A stretch of DNA of 45,968 nucleotides from JBMCLJ01 sp048615375 (GTDB lineage Bacteria; Patescibacteriota; Dojkabacteria; JAOAGR01): assembly GCA_048615375.1 (NCBI GenBank), contig JBMCLJ010000001.1, positions 1 to 45,968 of the forward strand. The letters run 5' to 3'. Positions 10,205 to 18,715 of the stretch are shown here, in pieces. The notes under the pieces are model-generated. The model worked only from the letters and a program-made list of their open reading frames with translations, was not told where the DNA came from and did not search any database. Position 1 is the stretch's first letter. The number at the start of each line of letters is the position of its first letter. The position numbers were made by a program, and so were the translations under genes.

Positions 10205-10428
10205 CGTATTTATGTGGGTATGAATAGAGGAAAATAAATTCATTAGCTCCATTCTACCTTCTACTTTCATTAAAACAGTTGAAAATGAAATTGAATCACT
10301 AAGTTTAAAAAAAGAAAGTTTAAGCGAAGATTTATCAACTGAAAAATATACCCGTTTTGATTTTGGAATCGCCAATTTGTCTCTTCCTGCTAAGGTTTTT
10401 TACACTCAGCAGGGAGAAAATTTATCTG
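10205..10428 (+). pseudogene. gene tail running into tmRNA
   Basis: After the 10204 stop, another frame stays open and protein-like from about 10232 (EENKFISSILPSTFIKTVEN onward) to roughly 10428, where it enters the antisense of tmRNA and stops inside it. An in-frame TGA precedes it and no start codon is evident. It is probably the displaced C-terminal part of the preceding broken gene, or a second remnant. Confidence 0.4.
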
Positions 10429-10853
10429 TGGTGGAGATGGCGGGAGTCGAACCCGCGTCCGCGCAGTAACTTTTATGCATTCTACAAGCGTAGCAGAGTT
10501 TGGTTACTTCACTATCCTGCAAACTCTGCAAAGTGACAATGAAGGCTTGCCCTGATAATCAGCAGAGCCGGACAAGACTCTCCGCTAATATCCGATTTTT
10601 GTTTAAGGACATCCGCTACACCGGATAACTCGCGATATATCCTTCGCGTTTGAAATGGTTATTCCATCCAATTACGCAGCGAGAGCAACTTGAGTGTTAG
10701 CTCTCATTTTTTCTGCTAAAATTCTTGTTAATTTTGCAGTAAGTGTCTCATTTTCGTTGACATTCTTTTGATGAGCTGTATTCTGGTACGTGTCACAGTC
10801 AAACACGGCTTGCAACATAAAAGTTCACTACACGTCGAAGCCATTACATCCCC
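10429..10853 (-). ncRNA. ssrA: tmRNA (ssrA)
   Basis: 425 nt, acting in trans-translation to release stalled ribosomes. The tRNA-like ends are clear: 5' GGGGATG pairs with CATCTCC before an encoded ACCA, and the T-arm has GGTTCGACTCC. The tag frame runs from GCT at 10776 to TAA at 10672, about 34 codons, including NENETLTAKLTRILAEK and ending Val-Ala-Leu-Ala-Ala, the usual protease signal. The tag is long compared with the 10-residue E. coli tag. Several inverted repeats for the pseudoknots follow. Identification is firm; the exact resume codon is inferred. Confidence 0.95.
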
Positions 10854-11212
10854 AGACAATGTATTATAGCATAAAATCATTTTTTTAGTTTGGAAAAAGT
10901 ATTGAACTACTAAGAAGAAAGCTATTGCAGCCGTCAGAAGGAAGTGCAAGTTCTGAGAGCCAGGTTTTAAAAGCGATCGTTGATGCTGAATTGAGATTAG
11001 AATTGTGGAGTCAAACAGTGACTGATTTGTTTCAACGTGAGCAATGGTGCGGTGACCCAGGATTTCTTGGCGCACTCCCTTCAGCTCTTTTTCTGTATAC
11101 ACAACATTTATCAGAATCAGGTTTATTACTTGACAACTGGATGAAACCGTAACTGAGAATCCAAGCGGAGATAAAATTTTCAAAATCTCACACCAAATTG
11201 TATACTATCCCC
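10854..11212 (+). other. gene-poor stretch between tmRNA and pepT
   Basis: Holds a 75-codon frame starting at TTG 10925 with protein-like but unrecognised composition and no ribosome-binding site. Its 3' end is followed by the pepT promoter (TATACT at 11201-11206). No other feature seen. Confidence 0.35.
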
Positions 11213-12445
11213 ATGTTCACAGACTATCAATTCACCGTTAAAGATCGATTTCTTAAGTATGTTAGCTTTGGCACAAATTCAGATGAAACGTCTCATACCA
11301 GCCCCTCTACACCGGGACAACTCGCGTTAGCTCATCACCTCGAAAAGGAACTTGGGGATATGGGTATTGCCGACGTACTGCTCGATGAGCATGGATATGT
11401 CTATGGAAAACTTCCGGCGAATACCGATAAAAAAACAGATGCCATCGGATTCCTCGCTCACCTTGATACCTCATCCGCCGTCAATGGCGATAACATCAAG
11501 CCTATCGTCCATGAAAACTTCAACGGTGCAGAAATCACTTTACCAGGAGACCCGGAACAGGTCATCACCCATAAAGACTCTCCAGAACTCAAAGCAATGA
11601 AAGGCTGCACAATCATTACCTCAGATGGCACATCCCTCCTTGGCGCTGATGATAAATGCGGAGTAGCCGCGATAATGGATGCTCTCCATTATCTCTCGAC
11701 ACATCCGGAAGTCCAACATGGTGATATTTATGTTTGTTTCAACCCGGATGAAGAAATAGCAAAAGGTGTTGAACATATTAACCTTACGCGTTTTTCACCT
11801 GCTAACGCGTTTACCTTGGACGGACCAGGCAAAGGCTTCATCGAATCAGAGTCATTCAGCGCGGATCGCATGACGATCACATTCCACGGTAGAAATATAC
11901 ACCCAGGCTACGCGAAAGGGATTATGGTGAACTCAATTAAGCCAGCATCGCGTTTTATCGACTCGTTACCATCTGACACCCTCTCACCGGAAACTACTGA
12001 AGGGCGCGAAGGCTATGTGCACTGCGTGTCGTGTAGCGGCAATGAAGAACAAACAACTCTTGAATTCATTATTCGTGACTTTGACACAGGAAATCTTGCT
12101 CAACACGAAGCGTTACTGGAAACACTCGCGAATGAAGCTGCTAAAGCATTCCCTGGCAGTTCATGTACCACTCAAGTCCATGAACAATACCGCAATATGA
12201 GGGAAGTTGTCGATCAATATCCGGAAATTTTACGAAAAGCAGAACAAGCAATGCGAGCGCTCGGCCTGAAACCAGAGTATAAATTTATACGAGGAGGCAC
12301 TGATGGATCTCACCTGTCATTTATGGGTATCCCTACCCCAAATCTCTCTTCAGGACAACACAGCATCCACGCCAAAACCGAGTGGGCATGTGTAGAAGAA
12401 ATGGAAATCGCGGTACAGGTGATTGTGGGGATCTGCAAAATTTAG
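11213..12445 (+). CDS. pepT: peptidase T (M20B tripeptide aminopeptidase)
   Basis: 410 aa, full length for the family. M20 metal-site motifs are in order: AHLDTS (His ligand, Asp), GADDKCG (bridging Asp), PDEEI (catalytic Glu and ligand), FTLDG and the C-terminal IHAKTEW (last His). The lid domain lies between. PepT removes the N-terminal residue from tripeptides in the cytoplasm, useful for recycling imported or degraded peptides in an organism with few biosynthetic genes. Start chosen at ATG 11213: TATACT ends six bases before it, implying a leaderless message, and the TTG five codons upstream overlaps the promoter. Confidence 0.93.
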   Translation: MFTDYQFTVKDRFLKYVSFGTNSDETSHTSPSTPGQLALAHHLEKELGDMGIADVLLDEHGYVYGKLPANTDKKTDAIGFLAHLDTSSAVNGDNIKPIVHENFNGAEITLPGDPEQVITHKDSPELKAMKGCTIITSDGTSLLGADDKCGVAAIMDALHYLSTHPEVQHGDIYVCFNPDEEIAKGVEHINLTRFSPANAFTLDGPGKGFIESESFSADRMTITFHGRNIHPGYAKGIMVNSIKPASRFIDSLPSDTLSPETTEGREGYVHCVSCSGNEEQTTLEFIIRDFDTGNLAQHEALLETLANEAAKAFPGSSCTTQVHEQYRNMREVVDQYPEILRKAEQAMRALGLKPEYKFIRGGTDGSHLSFMGIPTPNLSSGQHSIHAKTEWACVEEMEIAVQVIVGICKI

Positions 12446-12541
12446 ATCGATTTACCAGCTCAATAGACGAAACTTAGTTTAAAAGATATTTTCAGCACAT
12501 CACTAAGTAGGATATTTTGTGTATTTCTATTACAATAACCC

Positions 12542-12997
12542 ATGGAACTTACCCACATTAAGTCGGATATTATCAGGAAATACACGGAACATAAACAGTT
12601 TTTGTCTGGAATAGACTTTTTTTCCAACATAACTGGTACCGAGCACTTCTCTTTCCGTACTTCACAACAAGGGTATCGTTACCTGAAAGGAAAAGGTCTT
12701 CATATCGTGGAAGAACGTGTGTCCGCGGGTAGAATGGCTATTATCATCGAAATCGACACTATCAAGCTCGATGATTTCACTCTCAATAAAATAGAAATCG
12801 TCCAGGATATTGAAGTAAAAGTTGATAAGCTCTACTTTCTTTCAGGAGCATATACAACCAGACCTGAATTCCATACACGTAATCAACTCGGTCAGAAAGA
12901 TATTTCAATTTTTGACATCAAAAAGACCGTACATCATTTAATTTTCCGCATTCAGACAGGCAATAATGAGTTTATTGAATGTATGACGATCGCGTAG
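12542..12997 (+). CDS. hypothetical protein
   Basis: 151 aa, no family recognised. Begins MELTHIKSDIIRKYTEHKQF, alternates strands and helices, ends in an Ile/Phe-rich strand. No signal peptide, membrane helix or catalytic motif. -10 box TACAAT five bases before the ATG. Well-behaved codon usage makes it likely real. It stands alone between pepT and the long non-coding stretch. Confidence 0.6.
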   Translation: MELTHIKSDIIRKYTEHKQFLSGIDFFSNITGTEHFSFRTSQQGYRYLKGKGLHIVEERVSAGRMAIIIEIDTIKLDDFTLNKIEIVQDIEVKVDKLYFLSGAYTTRPEFHTRNQLGQKDISIFDIKKTVHHLIFRIQTGNNEFIECMTIA

Positions 12998-13323
12998 CGT
13001 TCATTTTTTGATTCATCCCCTCCATACTGCCAGATCAGCTAATCCTATAATTAGTATTTTCAACATTTCTCTCACTCTTGCCAACAGAATAAGATTGCGC
13101 AGGTATATAGTTCACCGCTCCTATCACAATTAGTACGTCTATAGGATCTGTATCTGCAATGCCTCATTCTCTTTTCCACACATAGTTCTGTCAATTCCAG
13201 AAAGACAATCGACTTAAAATCACCACCCGGGACGTCGCAGTTGAAGCGAACGAATACTTATATAGCTATAGAATGGCATTATTTCACAATACAACCCCAT
13301 AGTAAGTGTGCTATCGTGAACGC
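12998..13323. other. intergenic stretch, nothing recognised
   Basis: No convincing gene, RNA or repeat seen. It precedes the two promoters and hairpins described separately. Confidence 0.5.
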
Positions 13324-13352
13324 TTGACATTTTCCACATCGCATTGTATTAT
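13324..13352 (+). promoter_or_regulatory. strong sigma70-type promoter before non-coding region
   Basis: TTGACA, 17-base spacer, TATTAT. A consensus -35 with no protein gene downstream for over 800 bases on this strand. Confidence 0.7.
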
Positions 13353-13414
13353 ATTACATAAGCTCTTATACATTATTAGGAAGGGAAGTTTAGAAAGGAT
13401 CAAGTTTATAGGAT

Positions 13415-13443
13415 TTGACAACCTGCTGAATATGGGATACAAT
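13415..13443 (+). promoter_or_regulatory. second strong promoter, reads into hairpin 1
   Basis: TTGACA (13415-13420), 17-base spacer, TACAAT (13438-13443). Predicted start near 13450, about 33 bases before the first hairpin. Confidence 0.72.
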
Positions 13444-13449
13444 AGTACT

Positions 13450-13740
13450 GTAATTCGCTCTTACTAATTAATAGGTAAACAAATGATCCCAGATCCCCAA
13501 GTCTGGTTCGGTAAAAGAAGCCTACTGGGCTTAGGGATTTGGGATCATATACCAATTGTCGACAACGGTGATATTTCCTGACACATTCGGGACATGCCAC
13601 CGGGGTCGGTCGGGGCAGTGCCGATCCCCAAAAAAAATACAATTGGGCAGTTTACAAGGTCGGGGAAACCCGCCTTCCAAGTCTGGTTCGGTAAAAGAAG
13701 CCTACTGGACTCAGGAGGCGGGTTTTCTCACTTTTTATAA
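13450..13740 (+). ncRNA. candidate structured RNA with twin hairpins
   Basis: Two long hairpins, 13483-13548 and 13665-13726, share an identical 32-nt upper part (13497-13528 and 13677-13708, offset exactly 180) while their lower stems differ completely yet both pair (ATGATCCCAGATCCC with GGGATTTGGGATCAT; AAACCCGCCT with AGGCGGGTTT). The shared top folds as AAGTC/GGCTT or AGTC/GACT, then GGTT/AGCC, and loop bases CGGTA can pair with TACTG just 3' of it, an H-type pseudoknot. A third GC-rich hairpin (13602-13629) lies between. The last stem runs into TTTTCTC, so it may also terminate. Unlike any motif I recognise; function unknown. Strand chosen from the promoters. Confidence 0.55.
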
Positions 13741-14104
13741 CCCACATAACCCGTATAAACCCTCACACGACTCTCACTTTCCTCAGTTCCAAGAAATAAT
13801 AACAAAACTCTATTAAGAGCCATAACATAAATAGAGAAAGATTGTGGTACGAAGAAGCCCTTCAAACATCTTCAATGGACGAGCGATATACTATTACCTC
13901 ACAACAATAACAATATAGCTTTTATACAAGCACTATGAACATAGAACTGATCTTCTCATAACAACCAGAAGTTATAATTAGGTGCAGTTCTGGAAAACTC
14001 CAGACTACTACCTGTTCACCGTAGCTTTACTCGAAGGAGAAAAGAAAGTTTTTAATTGATTTTACAATAACGGTTTTGATTAAGCGTCCTTTATGCCTTC
14101 ATTC
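13741..14104. other. intergenic stretch, nothing recognised
   Basis: AT-rich, no convincing ORF, hairpin or repeat. Leads into the TGTCA array. Confidence 0.5.
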
Positions 14105-14131
14105 TGTCATGAGATTGTCATGATAATGTCA
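14105..14131 (+). promoter_or_regulatory. Pho-box-like TGTCA array
   Basis: TGTCA occurs three times at exact 11-base spacing (14105, 14116, 14127), the half-site arrangement of PhoB/PhoP-type response regulators. The array ends 35 bases before an extended -10 (TGCTACATT, 14164-14172) of the next gene, a fitting activator position. Regulator identity is inferred. Confidence 0.55.
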
Positions 14132-14178
14132 TCAAAACCTCCTGTAGCACAACTTTTTGCAATATGCTACATTATCAC

Positions 14179-14766
14179 ATGACACAAAAAGTACGCATTC
14201 TCCTGAGTCTGGTTCTCTTCGCTGGTACCATAATCTCCCTGCTCTACCTCGTTGGCAAAGGTACCGCGAAAGAACAAGAGATCCTGGAAAGTGACCGGGT
14301 AGCAAATCTGGAAACAGAGCTCAAGGAAGTACAAAACGAGTTGCAAACAAAAAAGCAGGAAGTAGCAATCCTTGAAAGCAAATTACAAAAAAAAGAAACT
14401 GAAGCCAGCAACGCGAAATCCTTTATCAATGATGAAAAAAACGCGAACCTGCCAAAGATCTACGAAGCGTGCGTAAACAATAAGGCACAGACCAAACCAT
14501 CGTCCATGAACGAGAACGACTACCTTCGTTACACCACCTCACTGCTTGTCAGCAAACCAGATGTAAAAGCGTACCTCGAAGAAGAAATTTCTCCAAAAAA
14601 GAGACGTCTGGCTCAGATTCAGGAAGTTAAAGACAATGTTGTGAAATTCGCTATACTTGAAGTATCCGTTACGGAGATTTTTCCCGAATGCAAAAGCACT
14701 ACTCTGATCCACAAAACCTTCGACTACAATCTTCAGACCCTCACCATAACAGAGACGACACCGTAG
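14179..14766 (+). CDS. coiled-coil membrane-anchored protein
   Basis: 195 aa from ATG 14179; an ATG at 14164 overlaps the -10 box. One N-terminal transmembrane anchor (about residues 7-25, ILLSLVLFAGTIISLLYLV), then a charged heptad-rich coiled coil (about 33-80, alternating Leu/Val and Glu/Lys), then a short globular part with two Cys (EACVNN and PECKST) that might form a disulfide outside the cell. No family recognised. The promoter box lies five bases before the start, and the upstream TGTCA array suggests control by a two-component regulator. Confidence 0.62.
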   Translation: MTQKVRILLSLVLFAGTIISLLYLVGKGTAKEQEILESDRVANLETELKEVQNELQTKKQEVAILESKLQKKETEASNAKSFINDEKNANLPKIYEACVNNKAQTKPSSMNENDYLRYTTSLLVSKPDVKAYLEEEISPKKRRLAQIQEVKDNVVKFAILEVSVTEIFPECKSTTLIHKTFDYNLQTLTITETTP

Positions 14767-14918
14767 AAAAATTGGTGAATGTGCCAATACGTAAAAATGA
14801 CAACAAGACCGCGCAGTAATGCATAAGATCCTCGAAATGCCGGCACATCAGAAATTTGCGGAAAAGTATAAAAATCTGCTAAACTCCCCACGGTTGAATA
14901 TACCAGTATGGAAATATA

Positions 14919-14987
14919 GCAATGTGCCGATGACCTGAGGAATGACCATAGTTTATGTCTACCCCGCCAGGTAATTGACATATTCAC
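14919..14987 (+). repeat. dispersed intergenic repeat beside tRNA, copy 1
   Basis: Matches 17358-17425: CAATGTGCC at one end and an identical 20-mer CAGGTAATTGACATATTCAC at the other, variable between. Lies 28 bases before tRNA-Thr(TGT). A shorter inverted relative (GGTGAATGTGCCAAT) is at 14773-14787. Confidence 0.6.
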
Positions 14988-15015
14988 CTATTGGAAAATT
15001 CACCCATTTATGCAC

Positions 15016-15091
15016 GCCGGTGTAGCTCAGTTGGTAGAGCAGCGGTTTTGTAAACCGCGGGTCGGGGGTTCAAGTCCCTTCGCCGGCTCCA
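15016..15091 (+). tRNA. tRNA-Thr(TGT)
   Basis: 76 nt, cloverleaf complete. Anticodon loop TTTGTAA between CGGTT and AACCG arms reads TGT; D-arm AGCTCAGTTGGTAGAGC; T-loop GTTCAAGTC; 3' CCA encoded. Confidence 0.95.
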
Positions 15092-15223
15092 GATAAGTGT
15101 TTTAGACTTTTATACTCATTTTTCCGTTAAGAGATTAGTCCTCCCCAAAGATATTTATTAAAGCTTGCATTCTTGATTATCAATTGCGGTATGTTGTATT
15201 TTCTGAGAAATGAATTATGATGA

Positions 15224-16240
15224 TTGAGTTTGTCGGGACACAAGTTTATAAAACGCTTTCGCGCTCCGGACTCACACATTCCCGTGAGCCAGAAAATCCA
15301 CTTGTATAAAATCAATTCACGTTATGGTTTAAAGTACCTTCCAATTCATGGTCACGAATTAAATATTGGCGTTGAACACGGACCAGACGCGGTATTGAGC
15401 CAGCAGTTTCTCAAGGAGTTGTCAGAATTACCGCATCTCCATTCCTATGACTTTCCCTTGCCTGAAGATGTGGAGGACGAGATGTACTTTGCAGAGTTCG
15501 CGAAGCACTCCCGGGAATGCGCTGATCTGATAACCAAAACATTAGAGCCAGGTGAGACCCAGGTAGTTGTTGGAGGGGATCACAGTGTAGGTTTTTCCGC
15601 GATTCTTGCGGATTTGCAACGTTTTCCAGCGGACAGGATCGGAATTATCCAGTTTGACTCACACGCGGATATAAATTCGATAAGCTCAAGCCCGACCGGA
15701 AATATTCATGGGATGTTTTTGCGACCGTTTTTAGCAGCATTTGATAATAAAACTATTGCACGACTTATACCCAGGCCCATCCCAACACAAAACCTTCTCT
15801 ACATAGGAAACCTCGAACCAGACCCGGAGGAGCTGAAATTCATCAAAGAGCATTCAATTCCAGTTTTTGGGAGAGCAGCACTAAGAAATAACTTTAACGA
15901 TGTTCAGACAACTATTGCAAATCTTCTCAGCCGTATCGACCACCTGCATATCAGCTTTGACGTTGATATCTTCCACAGAGATCTGGTTTCCGCGACCGGC
16001 ACACCAGCGCTGGACGGATTAAAGCTTGAGGAAGTATTCGCCACCTTCCCACTTATACAAGACTTCCCCTCCAAGTCCATTGACCTGGTAGAGGTGAATC
16101 CGGGTAAGCTGGCATCAACTCAAACAGTGGCAATAGCGCAATTGGTTTTAACAAAGTTGCTATGTGCAATTAGTAAAAAAAAGCAATTCCAGATGCAACA
16201 TACCATTACTGTGTCAGATAGCAAATTCTGCAATCTTTAA
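15224..16240 (+). CDS. ureohydrolase (arginase/agmatinase family)
   Basis: Up to 338 aa; start uncertain (TTG 15224 or 15230; no ATG before the conserved core). The Mn-binding motifs of the family are all present: GGDHS, DSHADIN, SFDVD followed by SATGTPALDG, and EVNP. These enzymes hydrolyse the guanidino group of arginine, agmatine or formiminoglutamate, releasing urea or formamide; which one cannot be told here. The N-terminal block KIHLYKINSRYGLKYLPIHG is where the fold begins, so an initiation at or near GTG 15284 would also give a whole domain. No operon partner; next gene is convergent. Confidence 0.85.
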   Translation: MSLSGHKFIKRFRAPDSHIPVSQKIHLYKINSRYGLKYLPIHGHELNIGVEHGPDAVLSQQFLKELSELPHLHSYDFPLPEDVEDEMYFAEFAKHSRECADLITKTLEPGETQVVVGGDHSVGFSAILADLQRFPADRIGIIQFDSHADINSISSSPTGNIHGMFLRPFLAAFDNKTIARLIPRPIPTQNLLYIGNLEPDPEELKFIKEHSIPVFGRAALRNNFNDVQTTIANLLSRIDHLHISFDVDIFHRDLVSATGTPALDGLKLEEVFATFPLIQDFPSKSIDLVEVNPGKLASTQTVAIAQLVLTKLLCAISKKKQFQMQHTITVSDSKFCNL

Positions 16241-16257
16241 AAGTAAAATAATTATAT

Positions 16258-17157
16258 TTACTTGAAAAAAGATGTTGTAGCAACAGAGGTGCTAGTACAA
16301 TCATATCCATCAGGAGTCTCTCCCGCATTTACCATAGCTATAACAACCAAACTACCGTCCTCAAGTGTAACAAGTATAGGTGCACCACTGTCACCTGTGC
16401 AGACCGTAGGAGGCACATCCAGTCCTTCAGGAAAGAGAAAATTTACAAGAAAAAATAATGGCGCATTAGGGAATTCGTAATCAGGCTGCCTCTCTTGTAC
16501 AAGAGAAGATTGATTAACCACTAAAATCTTTGTTCCGTTTAAAAAAGTTTCAGGATCTGGAGCGGTGTGCAAAACTGCGTTATTAGTAGTTAATTGTGTA
16601 CCTTCTGGAACTACGAGCAAAGGCGACATACTTGAAACTACCTGAGAATCATTCCCCATTTCTTGAGAACAGAGAACTGGTTCCTGTCCGTCTGGCGCTC
16701 TAAACGTTTCGAATGTACCAAGTACTCTATTATCAAATCTCAGTAGATCAGGTTGACCGTCAATAACCACTCCCACAGCTAACTGAACTGAACTCATCCT
16801 CCCTTCTGCATCATACTCGTTCATCGCTGCCTCCATTGATGTTAAAACATGTGCTTGAGTACATAAACCCTGACCTTCCAGGTAAGTTACCGTACCATAC
16901 ATACGCAACCCTCTTTCTTCTGCTATTAAGAGTTTAGCCATATGCCTTCCGAAGTCATTAGAAAAGTAATTCGACACCTCAGCCGCCTCCTGCCCTGCAC
17001 CTCCACTACCACAGGCGCAAAGTAATAAACCTGTACATAACAGCTTGGATAGAACTATCCCCCCTCTTGGTGGAGAAGTGCGATCTGGAATTTCCCACGT
17101 TAACTGAGAAGCATTCCATAGAGAACCCTCAGGTGTATCTCCATAAATATTCGCCAT
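16258..17157 (-). CDS. trypsin-like (S1) serine protease, probable lipoprotein
   Basis: 299 aa. The chymotrypsin-fold motifs are TQAHVL (catalytic His, about residue 100) and VCTGDSGAPILV (catalytic Ser, about residue 260); the Asp is probably in LLRFDNRVLG. Cys residues flank the sites as in disulfide-bonded S1 enzymes. A lipoprotein-type signal (VLSKLLCTGLLLCACGSGG) lies at residues 35-53, after an odd 34-residue polar lead, so the annotated ATG 17157 may be too far upstream even though an extended -10 (TGGTAGAAT) is seven bases before it. Likely secreted and lipid-anchored. Substrate unknown. It converges on the ureohydrolase gene. Confidence 0.8.
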   Translation of the reverse strand: MANIYGDTPEGSLWNASQLTWEIPDRTSPPRGGIVLSKLLCTGLLLCACGSGGAGQEAAEVSNYFSNDFGRHMAKLLIAEERGLRMYGTVTYLEGQGLCTQAHVLTSMEAAMNEYDAEGRMSSVQLAVGVVIDGQPDLLRFDNRVLGTFETFRAPDGQEPVLCSQEMGNDSQVVSSMSPLLVVPEGTQLTTNNAVLHTAPDPETFLNGTKILVVNQSSLVQERQPDYEFPNAPLFFLVNFLFPEGLDVPPTVCTGDSGAPILVTLEDGSLVVIAMVNAGETPDGYDCTSTSVATTSFFK

Positions 17158-17251
17158 GATAACAATTCTACCACATTTTTGATAAAAAAATGCCTGAGCT
17201 TGAAGTACTAGTAATTTTCATAATTACCCTCAAAAATCGAAAAGTGAAGGA

Positions 17252-17327
<76 letters not shown>

Positions 17328-17357
17328 AGAAATGAATCTGCCAATATGTACATAAAC

Positions 17358-17425
17358 CAATGTGCCAATAACCTACGGGATTCTCAAGGTTCTTGCCTGC
17401 CTCGTCAGGTAATTGACATATTCAC
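17358..17425 (+). repeat. dispersed intergenic repeat beside tRNA, copy 2
   Basis: Second copy of the 14919-14987 repeat, lying between tRNA-Thr(GGT) and tRNA-Tyr; the following CACAGTGGCACATTCA resembles CACAGTGACACATTCA at 35664-35679 just before tRNA-Glu. Confidence 0.6.
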
Positions 17426-17451
17426 ACAGTGGCACATTCACAAATTCAATA

Positions 17452-17538
17452 TGGTGCAAGCGGGAGGATTTGAACCTCCGTAGGCATTCTGCCGCCAGAT
17501 TTACAGTCTGGTGCGTTTGACCACTCCGCCACACTTGC
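17452..17538 (-). tRNA. tRNA-Tyr(GTA)
   Basis: 87 nt, class II with a long variable arm. Anticodon loop CTGTAAA reads GTA; acceptor GCAAGTG pairs with CGCTTGC; CCA encoded. Confidence 0.95.
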
Positions 17539-17721
17539 ATAGGTATTAAGAACTGATTACATTGCAAAGAATACATCCACTCTGCAAGTAAATCAACAAG
17601 GGATTGTACATTGAATTCAGCTTCAGGGCAAATAGAGTATCAGACTTTGTATACAGGATAGTTTACAGGTGGTGGTTTAGATTGTATACTCCCTTTACAA
17701 AGTAATTCACTCATTATTATC

Positions 17722-17892
17722 ATGGCTGGAAAAAAAGGAAAAGGCAAAAAAAGGCTCATAAAACTGGTAAACAAAGAAACTGGTTTTGTTTACTGGACAT
17801 ACAAAAACCCGAAACTCGAAAAAAAACTCGAGCTTATGAAGTATGACCCGAAAAAACGACAGCATACAAAGTTTGTCGAACAAAAAGCGTAA
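17722..17892 (+). CDS. rpmG: 50S ribosomal protein L33
   Basis: 56 aa, the usual L33 size. Very basic N-terminus (AGKKGKGKKRLIKLVNKE) then the family pattern TGFVYWTYKNPK, KLELMKYDP and KRQHTKFVEQKA. The two CxxC zinc pairs of some L33 proteins are absent, so this is the zinc-free type. It has its own transcript: TATACT at 17685-17690 upstream and a terminator 30 bases after the stop. Confidence 0.92.
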   Translation: MAGKKGKGKKRLIKLVNKETGFVYWTYKNPKLEKKLELMKYDPKKRQHTKFVEQKA

Positions 17893-17921
17893 GTTCACAC
17901 AGTTAGTAGTGTGCATTACTA

Positions 17922-17950
17922 AAAAGTCCCTGTTACGTACAGGGACTTTT
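17922..17950 (+). terminator. terminator after rpmG
   Basis: AAAAGTCCCTGT, loop TACGT, ACAGGGACTTTT: a 12-pair stem with T tail, usable in both directions. Confidence 0.88.
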
Positions 17951-17990
17951 ACATTATTGTGTAATATACTAGATAGATTTATTCTACACC

Positions 17991-18692
17991 ATGGATATCC
18001 ACGAGAAGCAAAAGCTGGTTACAATGTTAGACACTTCCTGGAAACCACAATCAGAACACTATAAGGAACGAATCAAGGATCTCGTCACCGGTACCACGGT
18101 TATCCTCGACATTGGTTGTGGCAGAACAGATTTTATGGCTGATGTATTCAAAGAAGCGAAGCATGTCATTGGCCAGGATCCGGATGAATCTGCAATCCTG
18201 GAGAACCCCTGCATTGATCAAAAAATTATTGGTGACTTTGAATCCCTTGACCAGTTGGAAGATGGATCAATAGACTTGATTATCTCAGCCTGGACACTAG
18301 AACATCTTGAGCATCCTGAAGCTATGTTTGCACAGACACATAGACTCCTCAAGGTCGGCGGATCACTCATAGCTCTCACACCAAATAAAAATTCACTTAT
18401 CACATATGTCAGCCGAATAATCCCTAACAAGTTTCAAGCGAAACTTGTAAAACAGTTTTGGGGACGCGAAGAACACAATACGTATCCAGCACATTATCTC
18501 GCTAATTCCATTACATCAATAAAGAAACTCACGCATTTGTTCAGTTTAACTATCCATAAAATCTCACTCCTCAAAGATCCCACCTACTACATGCTCCACC
18601 CTTCCCTGGCAAAACCAGTTCACGCTCTGCATAAACATCTTATCCCCAGGAAGATGAGTGAAGGATTGCTGGTACATATAAAGAAACTGTAG
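17991..18692 (+). CDS. class I SAM-dependent methyltransferase
   Basis: 233 aa. SAM-binding motif I is ILDIGCGRTDF (about residue 38), acidic motif II around IGQDPDES, and the motif with SIDLIISAWTLEHLEHPE (about residues 92-110) typical of UbiE/COQ5-type enzymes, followed by LLKVGGSLIALTPN. The acceptor is unknown. The C-terminus is basic with HPSLAKPVHALHK. A TATACT box lies upstream after the rpmG terminator with a 20-25-base leader. The MFS remnant begins 23 bases after the stop. Confidence 0.85.
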   Translation: MDIHEKQKLVTMLDTSWKPQSEHYKERIKDLVTGTTVILDIGCGRTDFMADVFKEAKHVIGQDPDESAILENPCIDQKIIGDFESLDQLEDGSIDLIISAWTLEHLEHPEAMFAQTHRLLKVGGSLIALTPNKNSLITYVSRIIPNKFQAKLVKQFWGREEHNTYPAHYLANSITSIKKLTHLFSLTIHKISLLKDPTYYMLHPSLAKPVHALHKHLIPRKMSEGLLVHIKKL

Positions 18693-18715
18693 GATGATAA
18701 GTACTGCCATAACAC

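Noticed and set aside
10925..11152. 75-codon frame between tmRNA and pepT
   Set aside because: TTG start, no ribosome site or promoter and no recognised motif; kept only as part of the intergenic note.
13490..13726. Twin hairpins as a two-unit CRISPR array or integron attC sites
   Set aside because: Only two units, 180-base period, no Cas genes, and no attC core sites or integrase.
13406..13816. Overlapping frames on both strands (13406-13642 minus; 13556-13816 plus)
   Set aside because: They run through the long hairpins and have Pro/Gly/Arg-rich, unprotein-like composition; better explained by the structured RNA.
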